A stretch of DNA of 64,000 nt, from NCBI RefSeq assembly GCF_025961205.1, contig NZ_JAOQNH010000003.1, positions 62,001 through 126,000 of the forward strand, read 5' to 3'. The stretch comes from Azospirillum fermentarium. GTDB taxonomy: Bacteria > Pseudomonadota > Alphaproteobacteria > Azospirillales > Azospirillaceae. Both the position numbers and the translations under genes were made by a program. The first letter of the stretch is position 1; every line of letters begins with the position of its first letter. The notes beneath the pieces were generated by a model. That model saw nothing but the letters and a program-made list of their open reading frames with translations. It did no database searches and was not told where the DNA came from. Positions 17,201-27,000 of the stretch are shown here, piece after piece.

Positions 17201-17875
17201 GAGCCGCGGGTTGGAGCCGGTGGTGTCGAGGATGGTGACGGGGGTGGCCACGGCGGTGCGGGCCCATCCCTCGATGGTGAAATCCTGCGCCGCCCCGAAG
17301 GCGATCTTGTAGCTTGACGGGATGGTGACGGCGCTGGCCCCGTCGAAATACGCACAGTGCGTGCCGAACGCGGTGATCTTGCGTTCGTCGACGACCTCGG
17401 TGTTGCCACTGCCTCCCTCGGCATGGATCAGCAGCTTGGTGGCGCCGTCGATCACGGCGCCGGCGGTGTTGGCCAGCGTGAAGGTGGTGCCCGTGGCGTC
17501 GGTCCCGTTGGTGTCCTGCTGGGCGTAGTCGCCTTCGTTGGTGTAGGTGATGTTGAAGGTCTGGCCGGCCACCTGCTCATAGGCGGCCAGGATCGACTGG
17601 CCGTTCAGGCTTGCGGTGTTTCCGGAGGGCACGTACAGCACGGACGATTGCTTGACCGTGGCTCCGTTCCCTGCCTCGGCGGGGATGGCGACGACCGTGC
17701 TCCAGGTGCCGTCTCCGCGCAGCACCTTGGTGGCATCGGGGGTGCCGGCGCCCAGAACGGCGGGGTTGATGGTGTCGCCGGTGGCGAATTCGCCCAGGGC
17801 GGCGGCCGGGCCGGTGATGGTGCCGTCGGCGTTGCGGCCGGTGCCGATGGCCTTGACCGGGGTAACATAGGTCAT
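14219..17875 (-). CDS. phage tail adhesin with four LamG-like (concanavalin-fold) domains
   Basis: A 1218-residue secreted/virion-type protein. The start is the ATG at 17875 (MTYVTPVKAIGTGRNADG); longer frames upstream are His/Arg-rich and overlap the neighbouring gene. Residues 1-60 contain the LRGDGTW repeat of tail-fibre proteins. Four LamG-type domains follow at about 165-325, 378-557, 622-785 and 862-1040, each closing with an 'MDEIR-S-ARYT--F-P' motif or a variant (DEIRVSKVARYTATFMP, DEVRLKRGVAEWTSSFTP, QFRLTRGKPRYTVNFTP, DEIRYSYG). The last 170 residues form an unassigned C-terminal head. The family binds glycans, so a receptor-binding or adhesive role is likely. It lies 29 nt after the tail-fibre gene. 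An AT-rich patch in domain 4 suggests mosaic recombination. Confidence 0.85.
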   Translation of the reverse strand: MTYVTPVKAIGTGRNADGTITGPAAALGEFATGDTINPAVLGAGTPDATKVLRGDGTWSTVVAIPAEAGNGATVKQSSVLYVPSGNTASLNGQSILAAYEQVAGQTFNITYTNEGDYAQQDTNGTDATGTTFTLANTAGAVIDGATKLLIHAEGGSGNTEVVDERKITAFGTHCAYFDGASAVTIPSSYKIAFGAAQDFTIEGWARTAVATPVTILDTTGSNPRLFMSAGTITLSINGAARISTTAPPADIWFHWAIARKNGTTTLYVNGTSAGTYADTTAYGARAMVIGAAAGESSPAAPFFTGWMDEIRVSKVARYTATFMPHTTPHVRDADTVHLFHFDDGHGNQFIRDDSRSGHEVAIMGGNAEITTAYAKFGSSSLRINGGARPDVVVSYGKPHGDFALDGEDFTLDFWVRPNSVPVGLGDIACVSGPINGNVAFVFASGTTNLLLTLYTNQNGTVNALPAGSGFGVLAVGEWHHIAVTRSGGTIFWFANGVQKGSYAIGTMPLYMQGDTPRRFYIGRSGGGGNYPTDACLDEVRLKRGVAEWTSSFTPPTAPYTADDRTVLLLHFNGANGDKVTLDSSESSHGTAQTNASSIRTLVYTGTAALAPASINGSSTALSFSENNYVSYACLLSDGNSTPLNASYTEYFCFECWAKLTTLNYNHILFGIWGANGGGGSWSVLGDVTGLKASIFDGSTIETLPTGPTTVGADVHVALVREPRGYALYINGKITGAPLMKKAWLGMSPTDIMVRLGTTSTDGSLTGHISQFRLTRGKPRYTVNFTPAALTSDDDTALFWDFSSGSTGQKWAKELSKNATLIGNTGVKTVKDGIWISNMDRIFTSDRAQITTSNLKKNFGISSFLCNGQSSIMDVYPQNIDGSTGSWVFECFVHPGTDYIPAFREFVNVCGGYEIWDAQGGGIQWALGLASDNRLTVRYSTSGKTGATYNTPSPVSVSQAWHHCAVVRSGSSLFLYWDGTRVGSVSNVTLYSITGYPLRMTIGGAPSRSNCWYGWMDEIRYSYGTDRGWTGDTIAVPTLPYGQQYVTGTYWVATKPGATALDLSAFSSIDNGAVTAYVPPGTAMKFLISTDGYGSALKRWNGSAWVDTAYAMTWNGSALTTAATAAQLDSVANSRAEFQTGLLALDVSAMTSLNIVVLMSSSNPSYAPMVDNITIGMDEYALMVPGTDYTVKRKKASGTQGLTFTRVKAGNANHVIDYI

Positions 17876-17904
17876 GTCGTCCTCGTCGGGAAAAGCGGTT
17901 GGGG

Positions 17905-19536
17905 TCAGAGGGCGCCGGGCGTCAGCGCGATGGGGCTGGAGGTGCCGTTTGCCAAGACGAAAGGCAGCACCGGCTGGTGCGTCAGGTCGCGGTAGTCGCC
18001 GGACAGGGCCACCGCGGACAGGCTGGCGCGGTCGGCCTTCTTCCCGAACTTGTCGGCGAGCGTCGTGATGAAAACCGGGTCGTTGCCGATCGCGGCAGCC
18101 AGCTTGCCCAGGGTGTCCAGCACCGGGGGGGCATCGCCGGTCACCTGTGCCACCGCCGTGGTGACGGCGGTGGTGGTGGCGGTGGTGGTGGCGGCGTTGG
18201 CGGTGAGCACGACGGTTTCCGCCTGGACGCGGGCTTCCTCCGCCCAATGATAGGCGGAATAGAGGCCCGGCTTGACCGGCGTGTTCCGCCCCGCCTGGGC
18301 AAACGCCTGTGCCAGGTCGCGGGCGTTGACGGCATCGGTCCTGGCCGCGAGAGCGTCGATGGCGGCCTGGGTGATCGACGCGGCGGAACTGGCCGTTTCA
18401 GCGGCGCGCATGCCCGCCGCCACCGCGTTGATCGCCGCCTGCTTCGCCTGCGTCGATGCTTCTCCCGCTTTCAGGGATGCGGTGACGGCGGCGGCTTCGG
18501 CGGCGGCCTTCTGGGCTTCGACCGAGGCGACGGCGCCACTGGCTTGCGTGGCGTAGAAGCGGGCGGAATACACCCCGCCCTCAACCGGGCCGCTCTCCTG
18601 GCTGGCCCAGGCGCCGGCGCGGTCGCGGGCGGTTTCGGCACCCTGCCGGGCAAGGGTGGCGCTGGTCTGGGCCGCCTGCGCCGCGGCCCTGGCGGCGACG
18701 GCGGCGTCACGGGCGGATTCGGCCGCCGTCTGATACTGGGCGGCCGCACCCGCCGCCGCTTCCGTCAGGGACTTGCTCGCCAGGGTCAGGCCGTAGGCGG
18801 CTTCGCTGACGGATTGGGCGGTTCCGGCGGCCTGCGCCGCGGACTGGGCCAGCGTTCCCGCCGCCATGGCATGATGCTTGGCCGAATAACGGGTATCCTC
18901 GACCGGTCCATCGGTCTTTTCCGCCCAGTCGCGGGCACGGTCAAGGGTTCCCACCGCCACGCTCACCCGCCAGCCACCGGCGTCATAGATGACGTCGGCG
19001 TAGCTTTCGTCGCGGACGGAGACCCGCCAGCCCACTTGGGGCTGGATGAATGTCCAGGTGGTCTTGTCCCACACCGCGATGCGCCCGGCCTGTCCGGCCC
19101 ACGCGCCGGTGGCGTTGGCGGGCACGATGTAATTCCCCCGTTCCGATGGGGTGGCGGGCGGTGTGCTGGCCGCCCGGCTTTCGACGACGGTCAGGCCGGT
19201 GTCCTGAGCGATGATGGCGCCCTCGACCTTCAGGACCATCTCCTTCCACAGCGACGTGGTGTCGGTGTCGCCCGCGTCCGGGTAGGGAAAGTTGAAATAG
19301 GGGGTGACGTCGCGGGTGATGGTGTACGCTTCCCCCGCTGCCGAAGCCCCGGCGTACGGGTGCGACAGGGTAAGCCGGGTGCCGCTGTCAACCGATGCGA
19401 TGGTGTAGGACACGCCGGAACGATACAGCGAAAACACCTGACCGGGGATCACCGCCCCCGTCCAGGCGGTTCCCGTGCCCGTCACCACCGGCGATCCCTG
19501 TGTGACGGAAACCAGCCCCTCGCGATACTGTGCCAT
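17905..19536 (-). CDS. phage tail fibre protein with DUF2793 domain
   Basis: A 543-residue protein starting at the ATG at 19536 (MAQYREGLVSVTQGSPVVTG); an upstream in-frame start would add nine residues. The first 100 residues are the VTGTGTAWTG N-terminal domain common in tail fibres. Residues about 110-195 are a DUF2793-like module (ESRAASTPPATPSERGNYIV, GQAGRIAVWDKTTWTFIQP). The rest is an Ala-rich, heptad-like rod with short Trp-containing interruptions (AWASQESGPVEGGVYSARFY repeats), typical of a trimeric fibre shaft. The C-terminal 60 residues include DTLGKLAAAIGNDPVF. It is the first gene of the leftward phage unit; a perfect inverted repeat lies just upstream. Confidence 0.88.
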   Translation of the reverse strand: MAQYREGLVSVTQGSPVVTGTGTAWTGAVIPGQVFSLYRSGVSYTIASVDSGTRLTLSHPYAGASAAGEAYTITRDVTPYFNFPYPDAGDTDTTSLWKEMVLKVEGAIIAQDTGLTVVESRAASTPPATPSERGNYIVPANATGAWAGQAGRIAVWDKTTWTFIQPQVGWRVSVRDESYADVIYDAGGWRVSVAVGTLDRARDWAEKTDGPVEDTRYSAKHHAMAAGTLAQSAAQAAGTAQSVSEAAYGLTLASKSLTEAAAGAAAQYQTAAESARDAAVAARAAAQAAQTSATLARQGAETARDRAGAWASQESGPVEGGVYSARFYATQASGAVASVEAQKAAAEAAAVTASLKAGEASTQAKQAAINAVAAGMRAAETASSAASITQAAIDALAARTDAVNARDLAQAFAQAGRNTPVKPGLYSAYHWAEEARVQAETVVLTANAATTTATTTAVTTAVAQVTGDAPPVLDTLGKLAAAIGNDPVFITTLADKFGKKADRASLSAVALSGDYRDLTHQPVLPFVLANGTSSPIALTPGAL

Positions 19537-19559
19537 AGTCCACTCCGAAAATATGGTAA

Positions 19560-19589
19560 GCATAATAAGTCATTGATGACTTATTATGC
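19560..19589. promoter_or_regulatory. perfect 30-bp inverted repeat before the tail-fibre gene
   Basis: GCATAATAAGTCAT and its exact complement flank a TG centre, a 14-bp-arm perfect palindrome located 24 bp upstream of the tail-fibre start. Its core is AGTCAT-TG-ATGACT (19568-19581), the same motif as before the lysis genes. It is either a strong operator or a hairpin in the leader RNA. Confidence 0.65.
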
Positions 19590-19709
19590 GGGTGATGGGT
19601 ACAGCCGTTCCCTTCTGATCGCGGCAAGCGCGGTCAGCATGGCGTCCTGTTTGTCCGGCCGGTCCCGGGCCGCTTCAGCGTGGGTTTCCATGCGATGGTC
19701 GATGGCCAT
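19584..19709 (-). CDS. possible small phage protein
   Basis: A 41-codon frame from the ATG at 19709 with a protein-like sequence (DRPDKQDAMLTALAAIRRER) and a stop codon inside the inverted repeat before the tail-fibre gene. Charge pattern and predicted helicity suit a small phage protein, but there is no clear ribosome-binding site and no family is recognised. Confidence 0.3.
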   Translation of the reverse strand: MAIDHRMETHAEAARDRPDKQDAMLTALAAIRRERLYPSPA

Positions 19710-19799
19710 GCCGGGAGATCGGGACGTTGGTGGGCGGCGGCGGCCTCTGCACAAATCCTGTTTTAAGTTATCGACATAAAATTATATCCAACAAATATG

Positions 19800-19813
19800 T
19801 CAGTCATGACTGA
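19800..19813. promoter_or_regulatory. AGTCATGACT palindrome
   Basis: TCAGTCATGACTGA is a perfect 14-bp palindrome in the AT-rich core of the intergenic region. It holds overlapping AGTCAT and ATGACT half-sites (no spacer), unlike the N2-spaced dyads nearby. It may be a second operator of the same regulator or a promoter element for the HU-like gene. Confidence 0.45.
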
Positions 19814-20124
19814 TTATTGACAGCAGTCTACGTGTTTTTGTGGGCAGTTGTCAACTCTCAGCCGTTCTTCCGTCACCGTTGACGGTTCGCCGCCGGTCAC
19901 GACGGTGCAGAGGGCCGGAAGGGCCATTCAGGGCGGCCATGCCCGCGCCCTCAGGCTCACAGGCATGCCATCATGATGGACAGACGGCTTCGTGCCGTTT
20001 TCGTGGCGGCACGCCGGGGGCGGTGGACCCGGTGTCCGGCATCGGGCGTTCACAATTCCCCCCGTTTCACCTACATCATGGGGCTTGCACCGGTACGGCA
20101 CGGTGTTCCGCGGAGGAGGGGGGC

Positions 20125-20478
20125 TTGTCATCACCGAAGGAGACCACGGGGGCCTCCGGCCCTGTGCCGGATGGCGGCGAGGCCGCACCCGGCGCGAAGC
20201 GGCCCGTCGTGAAGGCCCGCACCATCATCGAGGATATCCATCGGGCCACCGGCTTCGAGCGGGGCCAGATCGGTCTGACCCTGACCGCGCTCTACAACGC
20301 CGTGGCCGAGCGGCTGAAGGGCGGGGAGGATGTGGTCCTGCAGGATTTCGTGTCGTTTTCGGTCAAGGAATACCGGGAGCGGGATTATTTCGTTCCCCCC
20401 ACCCAGGAATATATCTCGCGCGGGCCGGCCAGCCGCCTGCGGGTTCAGCCGGCGACCACGTTCAAGAAACGCGTTTGA
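20125..20478 (+). CDS. HU/IHF-family DNA-binding protein
   Basis: A 117-residue protein predicted to start at the TTG at 20125, directly after a very strong GGAGGAGGGGGG site (20112-20123); no in-frame ATG is close. After a 27-residue unstructured lead, the HU-like core begins at KARTIIEDIHRATGF with the helical dimer region (IGLTLTALYNAVAERL), GEDVVLQDFVSFSVKEY, and ends RLRVQPATTFKKRV. The usual arm motif RNP-TG is replaced by a RDYFVPPTQEYISRGP segment, so it is a divergent member. A phage- or integration-related architectural role is plausible; a chromosomal HU variant is the alternative. Confidence 0.7.
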   Translation: MSSPKETTGASGPVPDGGEAAPGAKRPVVKARTIIEDIHRATGFERGQIGLTLTALYNAVAERLKGGEDVVLQDFVSFSVKEYRERDYFVPPTQEYISRGPASRLRVQPATTFKKRV

Positions 20479-20514
20479 CCGCGGCGCTCCATGCCCTCTC
20501 ACGCCGGGCGGGCG

Positions 20515-20838
20515 TCAGGGCGTGCTCCCGGTCTGACGCCGGCGGGCGTCGGCCAGCATCCGCTCCAGGCTTTCCACCGCAAAGAGCGTGCTGGCGACGC
20601 CGGGGAAATGGTCGGCCAGAACCCGTTGCAGGAACCAGATCTGGTCCATCTCCAGGATATCGGCGATTTCCTGGCACCGTTCGAGCGGGACGCGGGAGGT
20701 GCCGGATTCCATCATCGACAGGAAATTCGGGTTCCGGTAACCCATCTTGCGGGCGATTTCGGTCTGGGTCATGTGCAGCTCCTTGCGGCGCTGCCCGATG
20801 ATGTCCCCCGGCGTGTCCAGATCGCGATAAGAAGCCAT
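20515..20838 (-). CDS. Cro/C1-type helix-turn-helix regulator
   Basis: A 107-residue DNA-binding protein from the ATG at 20838. The helix-turn-helix lies at about residues 12-55 (IIGQRRKELHMTQTEIARKM, NPNFLSMMESGTSRVPLERC), with a C-terminal helical tail (VESLERMLADARRRQ). There is no peptidase or ligand domain. It is convergent with the HU-like gene. Its upstream region carries two direct AGTCAT sites, the half-site also found before the tail-fibre and lysis genes, so it is the leading candidate for their regulator. Confidence 0.82.
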   Translation of the reverse strand: MASYRDLDTPGDIIGQRRKELHMTQTEIARKMGYRNPNFLSMMESGTSRVPLERCQEIADILEMDQIWFLQRVLADHFPGVASTLFAVESLERMLADARRRQTGSTP

Positions 20839-20908
20839 GGCCGGTCACCGTTCCTGTTGCCGATGCTGCCGATGCCGGGAGAGGCGGCTGAGATTCATGC
20901 CGCGCCCT

Positions 20909-20935
20909 GTCCACAGTCATTTCGTCCACAGTCAT
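20909..20935 (-). promoter_or_regulatory. tandem AGTCAT sites upstream of the second regulator
   Basis: GTCCACAGTCAT is repeated exactly at 20909-20920 and 20924-20935 (15-bp period), ending in the AGTCAT half-site each time. The pair begins about 70 bp upstream of the regulator start. Autoregulation through these half-sites is a reasonable inference. Confidence 0.55.
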
Positions 20936-21018
20936 CGCTGAGTGTCATCATTCTGGACTGAAGGATAATCCCGCTTCTTTTCGTATTCAACATGGAAAAT
21001 GCCTGTTTGCCGGCCCAT

Positions 21019-21034
21019 GGCGCGCATCCGCGCC
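21019..21034 (-). terminator. weak hairpin after the PKS-NRPS operon
   Basis: GGCGCG-CATC-CGCGCC is a 6-bp stem 6 bp beyond the stop codon of the terminal synthetase gene. Only a short T-run follows. It may help to end the long leftward transcript; the remaining 20839-21039 gap shows no gene. Confidence 0.3.
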
Positions 21035-21039
21035 GCCGG

Positions 21040-24000
21040 CTACGGGGCGCGGGCTTCGAACGCCGACAGCACGGCGTGCAGGCGGGCGGCCAGGGGGGCG
21101 GCATGGGGGGGCGTCATCATGGTCAGATGGTTGCCCGGCACCGGCTCCAGCACCGGGGCGCCGGCGCTGAAATTCCCCCAGCCCCAGAGCGGATCGCCGC
21201 GCAGCGCCGCGGGCATCCCGGACAGGAAATCCTCCAGCGCCTCCTCCGCCCTGAACAGGGCGATGGGGGCCTTGACGTCCGCGGGCGGCTGATAGGCGAT
21301 GCGGGCCTGCGCCCGGTACACCTCGGCGAAGCCGCGGATCTCGGCGGTGTCTGTCCCGGCCTGCACCGCGCCCATGGCCTCCATGGCGCGGGTGAGGGCC
21401 GTCACCTGCTCGTCCCACGACCGGCCCGCCACGTCGCCGTCGGTCAGCCCGTGGGGCTTGCCGAACATGGCCGACAGGATGTCGGCGATGGTCAGGATCC
21501 ACCGCGCGTTGTCCCAGTCCTCCATCACCGAACGGTCCCGCGCGCCGGGCACGCCGGTGTCGAGCACCGCCACCCCCGCCACCGTCTCCCCGGCGGCCAG
21601 CAACTGGCGGGCCATTTCGAAGGCGACCCAGCTTCCGAACGAATGCCCGCCCAGCAGATAGGGGCCGTGGGGCTGCACCGTCTTCAGCGCCGCCACGTTC
21701 TGGGCGGCGATGTCCTCGATCCGCTCCAGCGGCGGGGCGGCACCGTCCAGCCCGGCAGCCTGCAGCCCGTAGAAGGGGCGACCGTGCGCCTTCAGTTCCA
21801 AGGCCAGGGCGCGCAGGTAGAGCACCGTCCCGCCCGTGCCCGGCACGCAGAAAAACGGCGCCGCCGCCCCCTCCGTCTGGATCGGCACCAGGGGGGAGAA
21901 GGCGGTGGCCGGCCCGCCCAGCGCCTGGGCCAGTTCGCGGATGGTCGGCTGGGCCAGCAGCACCGTCAGGGGAAGCTGGGTGCCGAAGCTCTCCTTCACC
22001 ATGGTCATGTGGCGGATCGCCAGCAGGGAATCGCCGCCCAGATCGAAGAAGTTGTCGTGGACGCCCACGGTGGTGAAGCCGAACAACTCCTGCCACAGCG
22101 CCACCAGCCGGGATTCGGCCGCGGTGGCCGGGGCGGCGTAGGTGGTGGCCAGGGCCGGGCGCTCGTGCTGGATCTCGGACCGGACAGCCGCCGGCTGCAC
22201 CGGCACGGGGGCAGTGGTGCGCCGGACCCATTGGTCATAGCGCGCCCGGATGTCGCCGGTGGACAGGATCACCCGGCCCACCGGAACATGGGCCACCACC
22301 CGCGCCAGCGCCTCCAGCGATTCCGCCGGCGTCATGGTGAAGACGGGGCCGGAGTCCGGCGGCCCGTCGAACCGCCAGCCGTCGCACCCCACGCTCAGCC
22401 AGCGGGTGCCGCCGTCCTGCTGTGCCTGCCGGGTGACGAAGGCGTCGGCGAAGGCGTTGGCCGCGGCATAGGCGGCAAAGCCGTACCCGCCCAGCACAGC
22501 GGAGGTGGAGGAGATCACCAGACAGAAATCCACGTCCCGCCCGTCCAGCACCCGTTCCAGCACGCGCAGGCCGTGGACCTTGGGCGCGAACTGCGCCGCC
22601 GTTTCCGCCGCCCCCACCGTGGCGATGGTGGCGAGGTAGGAGGCGTCGTTGAGCCGCCCGGCGGCGTGGATCACCCCATGCACGGGGCCGAAGCGTTCCT
22701 CGGCCAGATCGAAGGCGGCGCGCAGGGCCGCCTCGTCCGCCACGTCGGCCCGGATTGTCAGCACCGCGGCCCCCAGCGCCTCCATCTCCCGCACCTGGCG
22801 GATGATGGCGGCGGCGGGTCCGCCCGCCGGCTGGCGGTCCCACTCCTCCCGCGCGGGGAAGGGGGACGATCCCACCAGCACCAGCCGCGCCCGCACGGTG
22901 CCGGCCAGGAAGCGGGCCAGCATCAGCCCCACCCGGCCCAGCCCGCCGGTGATGAGATAGACCCCGCCCTCGCGCCAGCCGGTGGCGGCGGCGGGGGGCG
23001 GGTCCAGGGTCACCGCTTCGAAACCGGGCACGAAGCGGCGGTTGCCGCGGTAGGCGACCAGGGGATCGGGCGCCCCCGCCAGCAGGTCGGCCAGCAGCGC
23101 ATCGGCCAGCCCGCCGGCGTGGCCGCCGGGAATGTCCAGGCAGCGGACGGTGATCGCCGGCACCTCCTGCGGCAGCACCAGACAGGGGCCGAGCAGCGTC
23201 GCCGCGTCCGGGTCCACCGTGTCGCCGCCGCCCACGTCGTGCAGGTGGCGGGCGATGACCGCGATGGTCAGCATCTCCCCCGCCCGCCGCCCGGCCAGCG
23301 CGCGGCCCAGCAGCAGCAGGCTGCCGTAACCCGCCGCCTGCACCGCGTCGAACCCGGCATCCAGGGCCACCGTCAGCGGCCAGAGGTGCAGCACCATGCG
23401 CAGCGGGCGGCCGTCCAGCGCGGTGATGAGTGCGGTGTAATCCTCCGGCACCGAGGGGCGGAGGGTGAAGGCTTCGCCGTTACGCCCGTAACGGTCGCCG
23501 GCTGCGACGGTAACGATGTCACATCCCGCCGCGGCCAGCCGCTCCACGATCCGCCGCTCCAGGGCCGAGCCGCCGCCGAACACCAGCCAGGTGCCCGGCT
23601 GGGCGGCGATGGCGGTTGCGTCCAGGCGCGGGGCCAGCGACGGCTTCCACGCCGGGAGCGTGAACCACGCGTCCAGCGGCAGCCTCTTTTGCGGATCGTG
23701 CCGGGGAATAAGGGCCTCGTGGCCGGGATCGTCGATGAAGTACCGCTGGCGGTCGAAGGCATAGCCGGGCAGGGGGATGCGCGACAGCCGGTCGCCGGCG
23801 TAGAAACCGTCCCAATCCACCGCCACGCCCGCGGCCCACAGCCGGCCCAGGCTGTCCAGCATCCCCGCCGTCTCGGTCTCCTCCTCCGGCCCCGCGGGGC
23901 GGGGGAAGGACGGCAGCACGGGGCGCCCGCCCGCCACCGGGTGGCGGCGGGTCAGGGCGGTCAGCACCGTGCCCGGCCCCACCTCCAGCGGGATGGCGGC

Positions 24001-27000
24001 GGGGGTGTCCAGGGCCGCGGCGATGCCGTCGGCAAAGCGCACGGCGTGGCGCAGGTGGCGCGCCCAATAGGCGGGATCGGTGGCCTGTTCCGCGGTGATC
24101 CAGGTGCCGGTCAGGTTGGACACGAACGGCACCGTGGGCGGGTTGAGCCGCACCGTGCGCAGCAGCGCCGTGAAGGGCGCCACCGCCGGGTCCATCAGCG
24201 CCGAATGGAAGGCGTGGGAGGTGCGCAGCCGCCGGCACGGGATGTCCCGCTCCGCCAGCCGCTGCGCCAGCGCCGTGACGGCTGCCTCGGGGCCGGAGAC
24301 GGTGCATTCCTGCACCCCGTTGATCCCGGCCAGATCCAGATCGCCGGACAGCCACCCCGCGACCTCTTCCGCGGGGCGGGCGACGGCCAGCATGGCCCCA
24401 CCCGGCAGTTCCCAGATCAGCCGCCCCCGTTCCGCCACGATGTCCAGGGCGGTGTCGAAATCGAACACCCCGGCCAGACAGGCGGCGGTGTATTCGCCCA
24501 GGCTGTGGCCGATCATGGCGCTGGGCGTGATCCCCCACGCCATCCAGGTTTGCGCCAGGGCGTATTCGGTCAGGAACAGGGCCGGCTGGGTCAGCCACGT
24601 CTGCGACAGGCGTTCGTCCGCCGCCGCGCGGGCGTCCGGGGCGGGGGAGAGCAGGGTGCGCAGGTCCAGCCCCAGCCGTTCGCGCAGCCGCTCCGCCCCG
24701 CGGTCGATCCAGGTGCGGAACACGGGTTCCGTGCGGTAAAGCTCCGCTCCCATGCCGGCGTACTGGCTGCCCTGGCCGGGGAACAGGAACACCACGCCGG
24801 GCGGGCTGGCCGGGGCCGGCGGCGCCGGGCGGGGATCGGGGGATGACAGCAGCCGCACCGCCTCGGCCCCGTCGCGGCAGACCACCGCCGCGCGGTGGGC
24901 GAAGGCCCGGCGCCCCACCGCCAGGGTATAGGCGGCGTCGGCGGGGTCGGTGTCCGGGTGCGCGTCCAGATGGGCGGCCAGGGCGGCGCGGGCACGCTCC
25001 AGCGCCGCCGGGCTGCGGGCCGACAGCAGCAGCAGGTGGCGGGCGCGGTGGGCCGACGAGGCGGTGCGGGCGGGCGCCTCCTCCACGATCACGTGGGCGT
25101 TGGTGCCGCCGATGCCGAACGAGCTGACGCCCGCCCGGCGTGGGCCGGCGCCCCCGTCCCAACCGCGCAGCCGGTCGTTGACGAAGAACGGGCTGTTGGC
25201 GAAGTCGATCTCGGGGTTGCCGCGGCGGAAATGCAGTGTCGGCGGGATCTGCCGGTGCTGGAGCGCCAGCACGGTCTTGACCAGCCCGGCCATGCCGGCG
25301 GCGGTGTCCAGATGGCCGATGTTGGTCTTCACCGCCCCCAGCGCGCAGGTCTGCACCGCGTCGGTCCCGGCCCGGAACGCGCGGGTCAGGGCCGCCACCT
25401 CGATGGGGTCGCCGAAGCGGGTGCCGGTGCCGTGGGTTTCCACGTACGAGATATCGGCGGCGGTCACCCCGGCCCGTGCCTGTGCGGTGGCGATGACCTC
25501 GGCCTGCGCCTCCACCCCCGGCGCGGTGAAGGAAACCTTCAGCGCGCCGTCGTTGTTGATGGCCGATCCCGTGATGACGGCGTGGATGGTGTCGCGGTCG
25601 GCGATGGCCGCGTCCAGCGGCTTCAGCAGCACCGCGGCCACCCCGCTGCCCCAGGTGGTGCCGTTGGCGTCGGCGTCGAACGCCCGGCAATGGCCGTCGG
25701 GCGAATGGATCATCCCCTCCTGATAGGTATAGCCCGACACCTGCGGCAGCTTGATCGCCACCGCACCGGCCAGCGCCATGTCGCATTCCCCGTCGAGCAG
25801 GCTGTTGCACGCCATGTGCAGCGCCACCAGCGAGGTGGAGCAGGCGGTCTGCACCGTCACGCTCGGCCCCCTCAGGTCCAGGGCGTACGAGGTGCGGGTG
25901 GGCAGGAAATCCTTGTCGTTGGTGAAGATCATCTGCTGCACGTCGATCGCCCGGCCGGCGAACAGGCTGGGCAGCAGATTGCGCGCCAGATACCCGGCGT
26001 GGCTGGACCCGGCGAACACCCCGATGCGGTTGCCCGCCCGGTTGCCGGCATAGCCGGCGTTCTCCAGCGTGTGCCACGCGGTTTCCAGGAACAGCCGGTG
26101 CTGGGGGTCCATCACCTCCGCTTCCGACGGGGTGACGCCGAAGAAGCCGGCGTCGAACCCCGCCACGTCCGACAGGCAGCCGTTGGCCGGCACATAGGCG
26201 GGATCGGCAATCATCTCCGGCGGCATCCCCGCCGCCAGCAGTTCTTCATCCGAGAAGAAGCGGATGGACTCGCGCCCGTCGCGCAGGTTGGCCCAGAAGG
26301 TCTCAAGGTCATCGGCACCGGGGAAGCGCCCGGATAGCCCGATGATGGCGATGGCGCGGGAACCGCGGCGGGGGGCCGCGGCGGACGCCGACACCGCGAC
26401 CGCCCGGTCGTCCGCCGCCAGCCACGCGGCCAGGGTGCGGACGGTGGGGTACTGGAACAGGGTGATGAGGGGGAAGGGCCGCGCGGTTTCCCCCCGCAGC
26501 GCCTCGTGCACCTGGGTCAGCAGCAGCGAATGGCCGCCGAGGTCGAAGAAGTTGTCGTCGATGCCCACGGCGTCCAGGCGCAGCACCGTCTGCCACACCG
26601 CGGCCACCCGCGCTTCCAGCGCCGTTTGCGGTGCGGCGGGGGCGGCGCGCGGGGCCGATGCCCCTGTGTCGGGGGCCGGCAGCGCCTTGCGGTCGGCCTT
26701 GCCGTTGGGGGTCAGGGGGTAGGCGTCCATCATGACGAAGGCGGCGGGGATCATGTACGCCGGCACCGCGTCGCGCAGGAACGTGCGCAAATCCCCGGCA
26801 CCGGGCGCCGGGGTGGTGGATGCCACGATATAGGCCACCAGCCGCTTGTCGCCCGGCGCATCCTCCCGCGCCAAAACGATGGCGTCGCGCACGCCGTCGT
26901 GGCGGCGCAGCGCCGTTTCGATCTCCCCCAACTCGATGCGGAAGCCGCGGATCTTCACCTGATGGTCGATGCGGCCCAGGAACTCGATGGGGCCGGCGGC

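Larger units (their letters stand above)
19537..20124. other. intergenic regulatory region between tail-fibre and HU-like genes
   Basis: This 588-bp stretch contains two AGTCAT-type palindromes (19560-19589 and 19800-19813), an AT-rich core (19750-19860) unusual for this GC-rich DNA, and at most one short leftward frame (19584-19709). TTGACA occurs at 19817-19822 on the + strand and, facing the other way, at about 19848-19853, but neither has a good -10 partner. I see no other convincing gene. Confidence 0.5.

Noticed and set aside
17899..19779. Rightward Gly-rich frame opposite the tail-fibre gene
   Set aside because: Glycine-rich translation results from reading the Ala-rich fibre repeat backwards; no motif or start signal.
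20992..24846. Long open frame (over 1200 codons) on the + strand opposite the terminal synthetase
   Set aside because: It is antisense to clear C-A-KS-AT-KR-TE domains. Its translation is rich in Arg, Gly, His and Gln with no recognisable motif, as expected for the mirror frame of high-GC coding DNA.
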